Origin: Pseudorhodobacter antarcticus
Lineage (GTDB): Bacteria > Pseudomonadota > Alphaproteobacteria > Rhodobacterales > Rhodobacteraceae
Direction: 5' to 3'
Assembly: GCA_945862435.1 (NCBI GenBank)
Contig: CAMAXX010000006.1
Span: 1 to 64,000, forward strand
DNA length: 64,000 nucleotides
The notes beneath the pieces were generated by a model. The model did no database searches and was not told where the DNA came from. It saw only the letters and a program-made list of their open reading frames with translations. A program made the position numbers and the translations under genes. Shown piece after piece: positions 33,205 to 42,407 of the stretch. Each line of letters begins with the position of its first letter. Position 1 is the first letter of the stretch.

Positions 33205-34913
33205 CCTGTGGCCCCTTGCAAGGCGCTGCGATTTCTATGCGCAAGTTTTGGGATGATGAACGCCAACAGATAGGCGGCAAAGGGCAGGACCGCTTGCAGG
33301 CTGGTCACCACCCCTGTTATCCGCCTGTCAGACGAAGAAGCCAGCGTCACCGCTTCGGTTGTCAGGGTGCCAATACGCCCAGCACCAAGGAAAAGTGTCG
33401 GCAAATATTGCGCCACAGACACCGCCACGCCAATGGCCACTGCCGCGCAGATGGGGGTCAGCAGCATAGGCAGTTTCACTGCGCAAAGCTGGCGTAATCG
33501 GCCAGCCCCCAGCGAGGCTGCCGCCTGACCAAAGCGCGGATCAAGCGCGCGCCAAGGTCCTGTCAGCGCGATCATCATATAAGGAAACACAAACAGCACA
33601 TGCGCCCAAATCACTGCGCCGATACTGCCCTGCGCACCAAGTTGTAACAGCAGTGTATTCATCCCAAACAGAAAAGATATTTGCGGGATCAGCAGTGGCA
33701 GGTAAATCAGCGCCTCATGCCGTGATTTGAATTGCGTCTCCAGCCATGCCACCGCCATCGCTAGCGAGATTGCCGTGCTGGCTAGCGCAATTGTTGCTGT
33801 GTTTTGCAGCGCTGGGCCGAAATCTTGCAATGCGCCGGCCCAAGCGGTGAAAGACAGGCTTTCGGGCAGCAGCATAGGCCAAGGCCATCGCCATGCCAGT
33901 GACCATAACCCCAGCGATAGCATAGACCCCGCGCCAAGCAGCAAAAGACCCGCCCCCAGCATGGCGACAGCGGCGATCAAAGTGTTCAGCCCACCGCCCC
34001 GCCCACCGCCCCGCCCACCGCCGCGCCAACCGCGCCGTACCCAAACTGGGCCAACGCGGGCAAAGGCGCGCGCGCCGCCCGACAGCGCGGCGATGCTAGC
34101 CGCCGCGCATAATCCCAGCAGAATTGCCCCTGCCGATGCGGGCAAAATTTGCGCCAGATCGGGGCTGGAATACATTCGCGCGATTAGAACAGCGGCAGTT
34201 GGCGGGTTGGATGGGCCAAGGATCAGCGCCATATCAATGACTGACAGGTTATAGATCAGCACCACATACACAGGCAATCGGATCAGCGGCCAAAGTTGCG
34301 GCACGATCACTTTGGCCCAAATCGCGCCCAGCCCATAGCCCAACGATTGCGCAGCATTGATTTGCGCGCGCAGCGGAATTTGCGTCAGCGCCGCCAGAAT
34401 AACCAGCAGCAAGAATGGAGTTTCCTTAACAACCAATCCTAATATCAGCGCCGCGCCAAAGGCATCATTCACAGTTGCCAAATCAGGCGGGCGCGCCCAG
34501 CCCAAAATAGGGGCCAGCGTGCGGGCTACCCACCCCGAAGGGGCGAGCACAAAGGCCAGCCCTACTGCCATCGCCGCATGGGGCATTGCCAGAAACGGGG
34601 CGAGCAGGCGCGAGATGATCCTTGCAGGCCCTTGCGTGATCGCAGCAGCCAGTGCCACGCCCAGTACCAAGGACAGTATGGTTGCCGCAAATCCTGTAAC
34701 AAGCGTCAGCCGCAGCGCAGTGGCAAAGCCAGGCTTTGCAAGCAACTCTGTCAGCGGGCCTATGCTTGGCCCTGCTTTGCCCAGCGCAGGCAAATGACCC
34801 ATCGCCGCGCCAGCGCTATGCCACAGTCCAGCAGCAATAGGCGCACACAGCGCCAGCGCGGCGATGGTTAGCACCGCTGCGCGCAGGGTTTTCGCTTGAA
34901 GGGGTTCCCGCAC
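33201..34913 (-). CDS. ynjC: YnjC-like fused ABC permease
   Basis: A 570-residue protein made of two permease halves, about residues 1-285 and 310-565, each with about six membrane segments and an EAA-type loop (AAQSLGYGLGAIWAK in the first, AAASLGAGRLRQLC in the second). It forms the channel by itself. The linker between the halves contains a Gly/Arg-rich run, GGGR repeated three times, encoded by a 12-bp tandem repeat; this is unusual. The start at 34913 lies 1 bp after the ynjB stop. Confidence 0.87.
   Translation of the reverse strand: MREPLQAKTLRAAVLTIAALALCAPIAAGLWHSAGAAMGHLPALGKAGPSIGPLTELLAKPGFATALRLTLVTGFAATILSLVLGVALAAAITQGPARIISRLLAPFLAMPHAAMAVGLAFVLAPSGWVARTLAPILGWARPPDLATVNDAFGAALILGLVVKETPFLLLVILAALTQIPLRAQINAAQSLGYGLGAIWAKVIVPQLWPLIRLPVYVVLIYNLSVIDMALILGPSNPPTAAVLIARMYSSPDLAQILPASAGAILLGLCAAASIAALSGGARAFARVGPVWVRRGWRGGGRGGGRGGGLNTLIAAVAMLGAGLLLLGAGSMLSLGLWSLAWRWPWPMLLPESLSFTAWAGALQDFGPALQNTATIALASTAISLAMAVAWLETQFKSRHEALIYLPLLIPQISFLFGMNTLLLQLGAQGSIGAVIWAHVLFVFPYMMIALTGPWRALDPRFGQAAASLGAGRLRQLCAVKLPMLLTPICAAVAIGVAVSVAQYLPTLFLGAGRIGTLTTEAVTLASSSDRRITGVVTSLQAVLPFAAYLLAFIIPKLAHRNRSALQGATG
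33991..34026. repeat. 12-bp tandem repeat within ynjC
   Basis: Three direct copies of CCACCGCCCCGC (the third has one change, G for C at position 9). On the coding strand each copy encodes a four-residue Gly/Arg unit, in the cytoplasmic or periplasmic linker between the two permease halves. As the unit is a multiple of three, copy number can change without loss of frame. Confidence 0.9.
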
Positions 34914-34914
34914 C

Positions 34915-36102
34915 TTAGTTCGTATAGCGTTTGGCCCATTCTTCGGCCAATCGGGTCATCCAGGTGGCATGCGGTTCGGCCAAAGTTGGGCCCAAATCTT
35001 CCAGTTTTGGCAGGGCGGGGGCACTTGGCAGGGCGGCAAACGCGGCTTTGGCCGCATCGTTTAGCTTGGCAGGATCAAGGACCGAATAGGAACCCAGCAC
35101 CTCGATATTTTGCATATGGGCTTGGGTTGCGGGGTCTAGCAGGAAATTCGCGACCACTTTTGCCCCTTCGATATGGGCGGCGTTGAAGGGGATTGCCACA
35201 AAGCTGACATTACCCAAGCTGCCACCCTTAGGCACGAACACGCGGGTCGTTTCGGGCAATAATCCCTGAGCAATGCCCGCCGCTGCTGAAGCAGGGTCAA
35301 ACGACACGGAAACATCAATCTCGCCATCATTAAGCAACTGATCTTGCACCGATTGGTTTTCGGGAAATGCCGCCCCGCCCCGCCACAGGTTCGGGCGTAG
35401 GCTGTCATACCACGCCCACAGCGGGGCGGTTGCGGTTTCAAACGCGGCATCGGTAACGGGTGCTTGCAATGCGGCTGCATCGGGGGCCAGTTCGATCAGC
35501 GCCTGTTTTAGAAAAGTCGCACCCATAAAATCGGACGGGTTCGGATGGGTCAAGCGGCCCGGATTAGCAGCGGCCCATGCCGCCATGTCACCCATGCTGG
35601 TGGGCGGCGCGGCCACGCGGGCGCTGTCATAGGTGAAGACAAACTTTGCCAGCCGCCACGGGCTTTCCAGCCCTTCGACAGGCGTTGTGAAATCCACCGA
35701 ATTGGGCGAAGTGGGCGACAGGTCAAGGTATTTGGAATTCGGCAAATCGGCCACAAACGGGCCATGCAGCAGCCCCTGTTCCTTCATCGCCAGAAAGTTC
35801 GGCCCGTTTATCCAAATCATATCGACCGAGCCGCCAGCATCTTGCCCCGCCGCCTTTTCTGACACAACGCGGCTGACCGCCTCGGCGGTATCAGTCAGTT
35901 TGACCTGTGCTATCTTTATGCCATAAGCCGCCTCTAGCTGCGTCGAAGTCCAAGCGATGAAATCATTGGTGCGCGCGTCGCCGCCCCATGCGTTCCAATA
36001 AACAGTCTGTCCGCGCGCGGCATCTAAGGTTGCTTGCCAATCGGCAAAGGCGGGGGTGGCAAGGCTGGCGGCAAAGGCTGCGGCTGCGATCAGGCGTTTC
36101 AT
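34915..36102 (-). CDS. ynjB: YnjB-like ABC transporter substrate-binding protein
   Basis: A 395-residue periplasmic protein with a clear Sec signal peptide (cleaved near AFA-DW, residue 20). It contains WNAWGGDARTNDFIAW, VDMIWINGPNF and NVSFVAIPFNAAHIEGAK, characteristic of the YnjB family. The ATG at 36102 has AAGGAAAG upstream. It is first in the ynjBCD operon. It starts 26 bp after the reductase gene ends, so transcription may continue from there. Confidence 0.88.
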   Translation of the reverse strand: MKRLIAAAAFAASLATPAFADWQATLDAARGQTVYWNAWGGDARTNDFIAWTSTQLEAAYGIKIAQVKLTDTAEAVSRVVSEKAAGQDAGGSVDMIWINGPNFLAMKEQGLLHGPFVADLPNSKYLDLSPTSPNSVDFTTPVEGLESPWRLAKFVFTYDSARVAAPPTSMGDMAAWAAANPGRLTHPNPSDFMGATFLKQALIELAPDAAALQAPVTDAAFETATAPLWAWYDSLRPNLWRGGAAFPENQSVQDQLLNDGEIDVSVSFDPASAAAGIAQGLLPETTRVFVPKGGSLGNVSFVAIPFNAAHIEGAKVVANFLLDPATQAHMQNIEVLGSYSVLDPAKLNDAAKAAFAALPSAPALPKLEDLGPTLAEPHATWMTRLAEEWAKRYTN

Positions 36103-36127
36103 GTATCTTTCCTTTTCATTCAATCGT

Positions 36128-38278
36128 CTACCCGCGCCGCCATGTATGGAAACGCTCCACAATGGCCAGCAGTCGCGGGTTCACATGTGCGCGCCGCCAA
36201 TTGCCTGCGGCAAATTTATTGGCCTCGGCCAAGGTAGGGTAAATATGGATCGTGCCCAGAATTTTGTTCAAGCCCAGCCCGTGTTTCATAGCAAGCACAA
36301 ATTCAGCCATGAGGTCCCCTGCATGGGCGCCCACGATTGTAGCGCCCAAAATCTTGTCGCTTTTGGGCGGGGTCAGCACTTTGACAAAGCCATTTGCCGC
36401 GCCATCTGCAATCGCGCGGTCAAGATGTTCGATGTCATAGCGCGTAACCTCGTGCGCTATTCCCTGCGCCAATGCGTCGGATTCCGAAAGGCCAACGCGG
36501 GCAACTTCGGGGTCGGTAAAGGTGGCCCAAGGGATCACGCGGTAATCTGCCTTAAACCGCTTGAACGTGCCAAACAGCGCATTCACTGCGGCAAACCATG
36601 CCTGATGGCTGGCCGTGTGGGTAAACTGATAAGGGCCAGCCACATCGCCCGCCGCCAGAATATGCGGGAACAGGGTTTCCAAATATTCGTTGGTTTCCAC
36701 CACGCGGCCCGTTTTGATACCTAGTTCTTCCAGACCAAAACCCGTCAAACGCGGCGTGCGGCCAACGGCAGCGATCATCTGGTCAAAACCAATGCGGCGC
36801 GTCTCGCCGCCTGCCGCAACCTCGATCCACTTTTCGCCATTTGTGACCCCGCAGGCCAGCGCTTTGTGGTTTGTGAGAACCTGCACGCCATCTGCCTGCA
36901 GTGATGCCTGCACCATGGCCGCGACATCGGCATCTTCGCGGCCCATCAGGCGCTGGGCCATTTCGATTTGGGTAACGTCAGATCCCAGCCGCGCAAAGCT
37001 TTGGGCCAGTTCGCAGCCAATCGGCCCGCCGCCCAAAACTACAAGTCGTTTGGGCGCGGTTTTGTTGGATTTCAGGGCTTCCCAAAGTGTATCCGATGTC
37101 AGATAACCCACATCCTCAATTCCCGGCAGAGGTGGCACAAAGGGACGTGCGCCTGTGGCGATAATGATAGCGCGGGCAGTCAGTCGCTGCACTCCGCCCG
37201 AATTGAGGGCAATTTCCACTGTCCACGGATCGATGAATTTGGCATAGCCTTGCAGCACTTCGACCCCAAGCCCCGTGTAGCGTTCCACGCTATCTGCGGG
37301 CGCAATGGTTTCGATCACGCCATGCACCCGCGCCATGACTTTGGCAAAGTCAATCGCGGGCAAGGTATCCGCTAGACCATAATCGCCAGCATGCCGCATC
37401 TGATATGCCAGCTTGGCCGACTTAATCAGTGCTTTGGACGGGATACAGCCATAATTCAAACAATCCCCGCCCATTTTATGCGCTTCAATCAGCGTCACCT
37501 TGGCGCGGGTCGCCGCAGCGATGTAGGCAGAAACCAGACCGGCTGCACCAGCGCCAATTACAATCAAATTGCGGTCAAATCGGGCAGGGCGCGTCCATCC
37601 CTTGTAAACTTTGCGGCGGTTTAGATACGACATAATCATGCGCGCTAACCATGGAAACACACCCAACAGGGCGAATGAGATCAATATTGGCGGCGAGAGA
37701 ATACCCGAAATAGACGTCAGCTTGCCCAGTTGCGTGCCAGCGTTAACATAAACCGCCGTACCTGCCAGCATGCCCAGTTGGCTGGCGAAAAAATAGGCGC
37801 GGATGGAAATTCCCGTCAGGCCCATCGCTAGGTTGACGATAAAGAATGGCACAACTGGGATTATCCGCAACGAGAACAGATAGAAAGCGCCGTCGCGGGC
37901 GATGCCTTGGTCGATACTGGCCAGCCGCGCGCCAAAGCGTGCCCGCACCATATCGCGCAGCAGATAACGGGCGGCCAAAAATGCCAGTGTTGCGCCAATG
38001 CTTGCAGCAAAGGACACAATGATGAACCCCTGCCAAAAGCCAAATAGCGCGCCTGCAGCAAGTGTCATCCAAACCGCAAAAGGCAAAGACAAGGCCGTGA
38101 CGGCCACATAGGTGGCAAAGAACATTGCTGCCAAGGCCAGCGGGTGATCCTGCTGCCATACCCTAATCTGCGCCAGACCCGCGCGCAAACCGTCTAAATC
38201 CAAAGATTGCCCGTGCAGCAGCGAATATAGGGCGGCTATCAGCGCAAGGGCGACAATCAAAAGGGCCGGCTTTTTCAT
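36128..38278 (-). CDS. Fusion of a TVP38/DedA membrane domain and a pyridine nucleotide-disulfide oxidoreductase
   Basis: A 716-residue two-part protein. Residues 1 to about 230 form a TVP38/TMEM64 (SNARE-associated) membrane domain with about five hydrophobic segments (AAGALFGFWQGF; RIIPVVPFFIVNLAMG). From about 240 a flavoprotein of the mercuric reductase/dihydrolipoamide dehydrogenase family follows: VIGAGAAGLVSAYIAA, redox-active CLNYGC in GGDCLNYGCIPSKAL, the NAD loop VLGGGPIGCELAQSF, and the dimer domain near the C-terminus (ATFTDPEVARVG). There is no N-terminal heavy-metal domain. The fusion ties a thiol-disulfide reductase to the membrane; its partner is unknown. Start ATG 38278; longer frame rejected. 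Confidence 0.87.
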   Translation of the reverse strand: MKKPALLIVALALIAALYSLLHGQSLDLDGLRAGLAQIRVWQQDHPLALAAMFFATYVAVTALSLPFAVWMTLAAGALFGFWQGFIIVSFAASIGATLAFLAARYLLRDMVRARFGARLASIDQGIARDGAFYLFSLRIIPVVPFFIVNLAMGLTGISIRAYFFASQLGMLAGTAVYVNAGTQLGKLTSISGILSPPILISFALLGVFPWLARMIMSYLNRRKVYKGWTRPARFDRNLIVIGAGAAGLVSAYIAAATRAKVTLIEAHKMGGDCLNYGCIPSKALIKSAKLAYQMRHAGDYGLADTLPAIDFAKVMARVHGVIETIAPADSVERYTGLGVEVLQGYAKFIDPWTVEIALNSGGVQRLTARAIIIATGARPFVPPLPGIEDVGYLTSDTLWEALKSNKTAPKRLVVLGGGPIGCELAQSFARLGSDVTQIEMAQRLMGREDADVAAMVQASLQADGVQVLTNHKALACGVTNGEKWIEVAAGGETRRIGFDQMIAAVGRTPRLTGFGLEELGIKTGRVVETNEYLETLFPHILAAGDVAGPYQFTHTASHQAWFAAVNALFGTFKRFKADYRVIPWATFTDPEVARVGLSESDALAQGIAHEVTRYDIEHLDRAIADGAANGFVKVLTPPKSDKILGATIVGAHAGDLMAEFVLAMKHGLGLNKILGTIHIYPTLAEANKFAAGNWRRAHVNPRLLAIVERFHTWRRG

Positions 38279-38399
38279 AACATTATCCAATGCGCTGAGA
38301 TGCCCTTTGCTTATGTCGCAAAGCATTATCTTACGGCAATGAATTTGCGCAGATGTTTCGCTGTGTGCAAGCGAACGTGATGATTGCGTGATCGGCGGG

Positions 38400-38819
38400 C
38401 TAGCGCGCCTTTGGGCGGCGGCCATATAATTCCAGCCGATGCCATTCGATATCATAACCCAGATCGGCCGCGATTTCCGCCTGCAAACGTTCGATCTTTT
38501 GCGAATGAAATTCAATCACTTCGCCCGTATCCAGATCTATCAGATGGTCATGATGCGCGCCGCCTGCCAATTCATACCGCGCGCCTGCGCCGTCAAATTC
38601 GTTCTTCAGCACTGTGCCTGCCTTTTCCAGCATGGCCAACGTGCGATAGACAGTTGCCTGTGAAACCGAAGGATCCTGCACCTTGGCGCGGTTCAAAATA
38701 TCCTCGGCGCGCGGGTGATCGGACGCCATGCGTAGCACATGCAAAATCGCAAGGCGCTGGCGCGTTACCCGCACGCCCTCGGCCCGCAAATCGGTTTCTA
38801 GCTGGGCATCGTCATTCAT
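38400..38819 (-). CDS. Fur-family regulator, probably the manganese regulator Mur
   Basis: A 139-residue Fur-family protein. The winged helix has VRVTRQRLAILHVL and SQATVYRTLAMLEKAG; the metal-binding dimer domain has the HHDHLIDLDTGEVIEF block. It lacks the C-terminal CxxC pairs of zinc-structured Fur proteins. It is divergent from sitABCD; in Rhodobacterales and rhizobia this arrangement belongs to Mur, which represses manganese import when manganese is sufficient. The regulator's metal is inferred from its neighbours. Confidence 0.82.
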   Translation of the reverse strand: MNDDAQLETDLRAEGVRVTRQRLAILHVLRMASDHPRAEDILNRAKVQDPSVSQATVYRTLAMLEKAGTVLKNEFDGAGARYELAGGAHHDHLIDLDTGEVIEFHSQKIERLQAEIAADLGYDIEWHRLELYGRRPKAR

Positions 38820-38858
38820 ACAACATGACTAGCACGGATTTGGCCGCCCGCTCAAGAG

Positions 38859-38913
38859 ATGAGAATTACTCGCAACTCTTGACTTTTCGCAAATCGTTCT
38901 CATTATCATTTCA
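38859..38913 (+). promoter_or_regulatory. sitA promoter with Fur-type operator
   Basis: TTGACT (38879-38884) and CATTAT (38901-38906) are spaced by 16 bp and can form the sit promoter. Over it lies a Fur-box-like run; the reverse strand reads AATGATAATGAGAAC at 38912-38898. An inverted pair ATGAGAA (38859-38865) and TTCTCAT (38897-38903) brackets the -35 region. A strong RBS, GGAGGT, stands at 38918-38923. Binding by the divergent Fur-type regulator would occlude RNA polymerase. Confidence 0.55.
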
Positions 38914-38930
38914 AGATGGAGGTAATCTGA

Positions 38931-39818
38931 ATGATGCGGAATCTGGTACTAGCTGTTGCCCTGTCTTTCCCCGCAACCCCCGTTTTTTCCGATGAGTTTA
39001 AGGTTGTGACATCCTTTACCGTGCTGGCCGATATGGCGGCGCAAGTGGCGGGGGGACATGCCACGATCGTTTCCATCACCAAACCAGGTGCCGAGATTCA
39101 CGGGTACGAGCCTACCCCGCAAGATTTGGTTGGCGCGATGGATGCGGATTTGATCCTGTGGAACGGGCTTAATCTGGAACGCTGGTTCCAGCAGTTTCTA
39201 TCCAACATGGGCGATATCCCCAGCGCCGTGCTGTCGGAGGGCATTGCGCCAATGCCGATCAGCGCAGGGTCTTATGAGGGTAAGCCAAACCCACATGCGT
39301 GGATGTCTTTGGATAATGCGATGATTTACGTAGATAATATCGAAAAAGCCCTGTCTGCGGGCGACCCTGATAATTCGGTCGAATATGCTGCCAATGCTGC
39401 TGCATACAAGGTCACGCTGGCCGCCGAAATTGCACCATTGAAGGCCAAGATAGATGCTATTCCAGACGCACAACGTTGGCTTGTGTCGTGTGAAGGAGCT
39501 TTCAGTTACCTTGCGCGCGATTTGGGCCTGCGCGAGGCTTATCTTTGGCCGGTCAACGCCGATGCCACGGGCACACCGCAGCAGGTGCGCGGGGTGATTG
39601 ATCTAGTGCGCGAAAACGCCATTCCCGCCGTGTTTTGCGAAAGCACGGTCAACAATGATCCTGCGGAGCAGGTGGCCCGCGAGACGGGAGCGCGCTTTGG
39701 CGGGGTGCTGTATGTGGATAGCCTTTCTGCGGCAGATGGCCCTGTGCCCAGCTATGCCGATCTGCTGCGTGTGACTACGCAGACGATTGTTAATGGGCTG
39801 ACAGGGGGCGCACAGTGA
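38931..39818 (+). CDS. sitA: Manganese/iron ABC transporter binding protein SitA
   Basis: A 295-residue cluster A-I metal-binding protein with a signal peptide (cleaved near VFS-DE). The metal ligands can be placed: His in AEIHGYEP, His in PNPHAWMS, Glu in SCEGAFSYLA and Asp in LYVDSLS. That His-His-Glu-Asp set favours manganese or iron over zinc, and no His-rich loop typical of ZnuA is present. First gene of sitABCD, which ends in four overlapping junctions. Confidence 0.9.
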   Translation: MMRNLVLAVALSFPATPVFSDEFKVVTSFTVLADMAAQVAGGHATIVSITKPGAEIHGYEPTPQDLVGAMDADLILWNGLNLERWFQQFLSNMGDIPSAVLSEGIAPMPISAGSYEGKPNPHAWMSLDNAMIYVDNIEKALSAGDPDNSVEYAANAAAYKVTLAAEIAPLKAKIDAIPDAQRWLVSCEGAFSYLARDLGLREAYLWPVNADATGTPQQVRGVIDLVRENAIPAVFCESTVNNDPAEQVARETGARFGGVLYVDSLSAADGPVPSYADLLRVTTQTIVNGLTGGAQ

Positions 39819-40687
39819 CCCTAACCGACGCGCAAAAGGCCAAAGCGGGCCTATGGGCAGATGGTCTATCGGTGCGGTATCGTAATGGCCTTACCGCGCT
39901 GAAAGACGCCAGCTTTGCCATTCCCCAAGGCACGATTGCGGCGCTAGTGGGGGTGAATGGTGCCGGCAAATCCACTCTGTTCAAGGCGATTATGGGTTTT
40001 GTGCCCAGCGCCACGGGGCAGATTTCCCTTTTGGGCCATTCGGTGAAAGATGCGTTGAAAGCAGGGCTTGTTGCCTATGTGCCGCAGGCTGAAGAAGTGG
40101 ATTGGTCTTTCCCCGTTCTGGTGGAAGACGTGGTGCTGATGGGGCGCTATGGCCATATGGGCATAATGCGCCGCCCCCGCCCTGCCGACCGCGCGGCGGT
40201 GGATGACGCGTTGGCCCGCGTTGGCATGGCCGAGTATCGCTATCGCCAGATTGGCGAGTTGTCGGGCGGGCAGCGCAAACGCGTGTTCCTTGCCCGCGCG
40301 CTGGCCCAAAATGGCCAAGTTATTTTGCTGGACGAACCCTTTACAGGCGTTGATGTGCAAACCGAAGAGGCGATTATCACACTGTTGCGCGAATTGCGGG
40401 ATGAAGGGCGGGTGATGTTGGTATCTACCCATAACCTTGGATCTGTTCCCGAATTTTGCGACCAAGTTATCTTGGTCAAGGGCACAGTTTTGGCCTATGG
40501 CCCCACGGCGCAGATTTTCACCCAAGATAATTTGCAAGCGGCCTTTGGCGGGGTGCTGCGCCATTTTGTGCTGGGCGGGGGTGCGCTGCATGACGACGAC
40601 GACACGCGGCACGTGACGATCTTGACAGATGACGAACGCCCGATGGTGATTTACGACCAGCGCACGCAAACGCGGGATGGCAGCTAA
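39815..40687 (+). CDS. sitB: Manganese/iron ABC transporter ATPase SitB
   Basis: A 290-residue ABC ATPase: Walker A GVNGAGKSTLF, signature LSGGQRKRVFLARAL, Walker B VILLDEPFTGVD. It starts with GTG overlapping the sitA stop (GTGA). The C-terminal tail of about 40 residues contains an acidic-His patch (HDDDDTRHV) that might bind metal; that is speculation. Confidence 0.9.
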   Translation: MTLTDAQKAKAGLWADGLSVRYRNGLTALKDASFAIPQGTIAALVGVNGAGKSTLFKAIMGFVPSATGQISLLGHSVKDALKAGLVAYVPQAEEVDWSFPVLVEDVVLMGRYGHMGIMRRPRPADRAAVDDALARVGMAEYRYRQIGELSGGQRKRVFLARALAQNGQVILLDEPFTGVDVQTEEAIITLLRELRDEGRVMLVSTHNLGSVPEFCDQVILVKGTVLAYGPTAQIFTQDNLQAAFGGVLRHFVLGGGALHDDDDTRHVTILTDDERPMVIYDQRTQTRDGS

Positions 40688-41517
40688 TGCTAGAGCCGTT
40701 TAGCTATAACTACATGACGAACGCGATGGTCGTTTCAGCCCTAGTCGGGGCGCTGTGTGCATTTCTGTCGGCATTTTTGATGCTGAAAGGCTGGTCGCTG
40801 ATTGGCGATGCGCTATCCCACGCCATCGTGCCGGGGGTGGCGGGGGCCTACATGCTGGGCCTTCCCTTGGCGCTGGGCGCATTTGCCAGCGGCGGCTTGG
40901 CGGCCGCGGCCATGCTGTTTTTTAGCTCCCGCACGGGGCTAAAGGAAGATGCGGTAATTGGCGTGGTGTTCACCGCATTTTTCGGGCTGGGCCTATTTAT
41001 GATTTCGGTATCGCCCACGCCGATTGATGTTCGGTCCATTATTTTTGGCAACATCCTTGCCATCTCGCCCGAAGATACCGCGCAATTGGTCGCCATTGGA
41101 GTGGTGGCATTGGGGGTTTTGCTGGTGCTGTGGCGCGCGTTGCTGGCGGTGTTTTTTGATGAAAGCCATGCACGATCCATTGGCCTAAATCCGATGCTGT
41201 TGAAGGGAATTTTCTTTGCCTTGCTGGCGGCATCTTGTGTGGCGGCCTTGCAGACTGTGGGCGCGTTTTTGGTGGTGGCGCTGCTTGTCACTCCTGGGGC
41301 CACGGCTTATCTGCTGTCAGACCGCTTTGGCCATATTCTGATTCTTTCAGTCGCCATCGGCGCGGGCACGTCTTTCTTGGGGGCGTATGCCAGCTATTTT
41401 CTAGATGGTGCCACGGGCGGGCTGATTATTTGCCTGCAGACTTTGGTGTTTCTTGCGACCTTTGTTTTTGCCCCAAAACACGGGCGGCTGGCAGTGTGGA
41501 GGGCTGGGCGCGCATGA
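40687..41517 (+). CDS. sitC: Manganese/iron ABC transporter permease SitC
   Basis: A 276-residue ABC-3 family permease with about eight hydrophobic segments. Family blocks: MLKGWSLIGDALSHAIVPGVA and LLVTPGATAYLL. It starts at a TAATG overlap with sitB and pairs with the homologous SitD to form a heterodimeric channel. Confidence 0.9.
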   Translation: MLEPFSYNYMTNAMVVSALVGALCAFLSAFLMLKGWSLIGDALSHAIVPGVAGAYMLGLPLALGAFASGGLAAAAMLFFSSRTGLKEDAVIGVVFTAFFGLGLFMISVSPTPIDVRSIIFGNILAISPEDTAQLVAIGVVALGVLLVLWRALLAVFFDESHARSIGLNPMLLKGIFFALLAASCVAALQTVGAFLVVALLVTPGATAYLLSDRFGHILILSVAIGAGTSFLGAYASYFLDGATGGLIICLQTLVFLATFVFAPKHGRLAVWRAGRA

Positions 41518-42341
41518 GCGAATTGCTTATCCCTTTCCAGTTTCCGTTCATGCAAAGCGCCTTTTGGGCGGCACTTATCCTTGCACCGCCCACGGCGATA
41601 TTGTCGTGTTATCTGGTGCTAAAGGGCTGGTCACTGATGGGCGATGCGATTGCTCACGCCACGCTACCGGGTATCGTGCTAGCATATATCGCGGGCCTGC
41701 CGCTGCTGTTGGGGGCGTTTCTGGCGGGCATGTTCAGCGCGGTAGCCATTGGATATTTGCGCGACAATAGCCGCATCAAACAAGACACGGTGATGGGCAT
41801 TGTCTTTTCGGGCCTGTTTGGGTTTGGCATGGTTTTATATACTCAGATCGAATCTGATCTGCATCTGGATCACATTTTGTTTGGCAATATCCTTGGCATC
41901 AATGGCGCTGATTTGGCGCAGCTTGCGGTCATTGCGGGGTTGGTTTTGGCCACCCTTGCGCTGACATGGCGCAGCCTTTTGCTGCATGCGTTTGACCCTG
42001 CCAGCGCCCGCGCGCTGGGCCTGAATGTGGGCCTGCTGCATTATGGGTTTTTGGTGCTGCTGTCGGCGACAATTGTAGCCACGTTAAAGGCGGTGGGCCT
42101 GATACTTGCAATTGGGTTGATGATTGCACCCGGCGCAATTGCGTATTTGCTGGTTCGGCGCTTTGCCAGTATGATGCTGGTGGCCACGCTGATCACTTGG
42201 GCCGCGATGATTGGCGGGGTCTACGCCAGTTTTTGGCTGAACTCGGCCCCCGCGCCCACGATTATTTTGCTACTGTCGGCGATGTTCCTGCTGGCCTTTG
42301 CCCGCAAAACCATACTGGCGCGGCGCGCTGTTTCAGTTTAG
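41514..42341 (+). CDS. sitD: Manganese/iron ABC transporter permease SitD
   Basis: A 275-residue ABC-3 permease homologous to SitC (VLKGWSLMGDAIAHATLPGIV; LMIAPGAIAYLL). The start is the ATG at 41514, overlapping the sitC stop (ATGA); the open frame to 41235 is inside sitC. Last gene of the operon. No clear terminator follows. Confidence 0.9.
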   Translation: MSELLIPFQFPFMQSAFWAALILAPPTAILSCYLVLKGWSLMGDAIAHATLPGIVLAYIAGLPLLLGAFLAGMFSAVAIGYLRDNSRIKQDTVMGIVFSGLFGFGMVLYTQIESDLHLDHILFGNILGINGADLAQLAVIAGLVLATLALTWRSLLLHAFDPASARALGLNVGLLHYGFLVLLSATIVATLKAVGLILAIGLMIAPGAIAYLLVRRFASMMLVATLITWAAMIGGVYASFWLNSAPAPTIILLLSAMFLLAFARKTILARRAVSV

Positions 42342-42354
42342 AATAATTCCAAAC

Positions 42355-42383
42355 TTGACTTTGCTGGCAAGCCTGCATAATTG
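42355..42383 (+). promoter_or_regulatory. Candidate promoter for nfuA
   Basis: TTGACT (42355-42360) is followed by CATAAT (15 bp later) or TAATTG (17 bp later) in the 66-bp gap after sitD. An RBS, CGGAG, stands 9 bp before the nfuA start. The gap is short, so read-through from sit is also possible. Confidence 0.35.
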
Positions 42384-42407
42384 AGTATAACAGTCGGAGA
42401 TTATCAG

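Noticed and set aside
36128..38278. Mercuric reductase (merA)
   Set aside because: The flavoprotein part is related, but there is no mer operon, no N-terminal metal-binding domain and no C-terminal cysteine pair; the protein instead carries a TVP38-type membrane domain.
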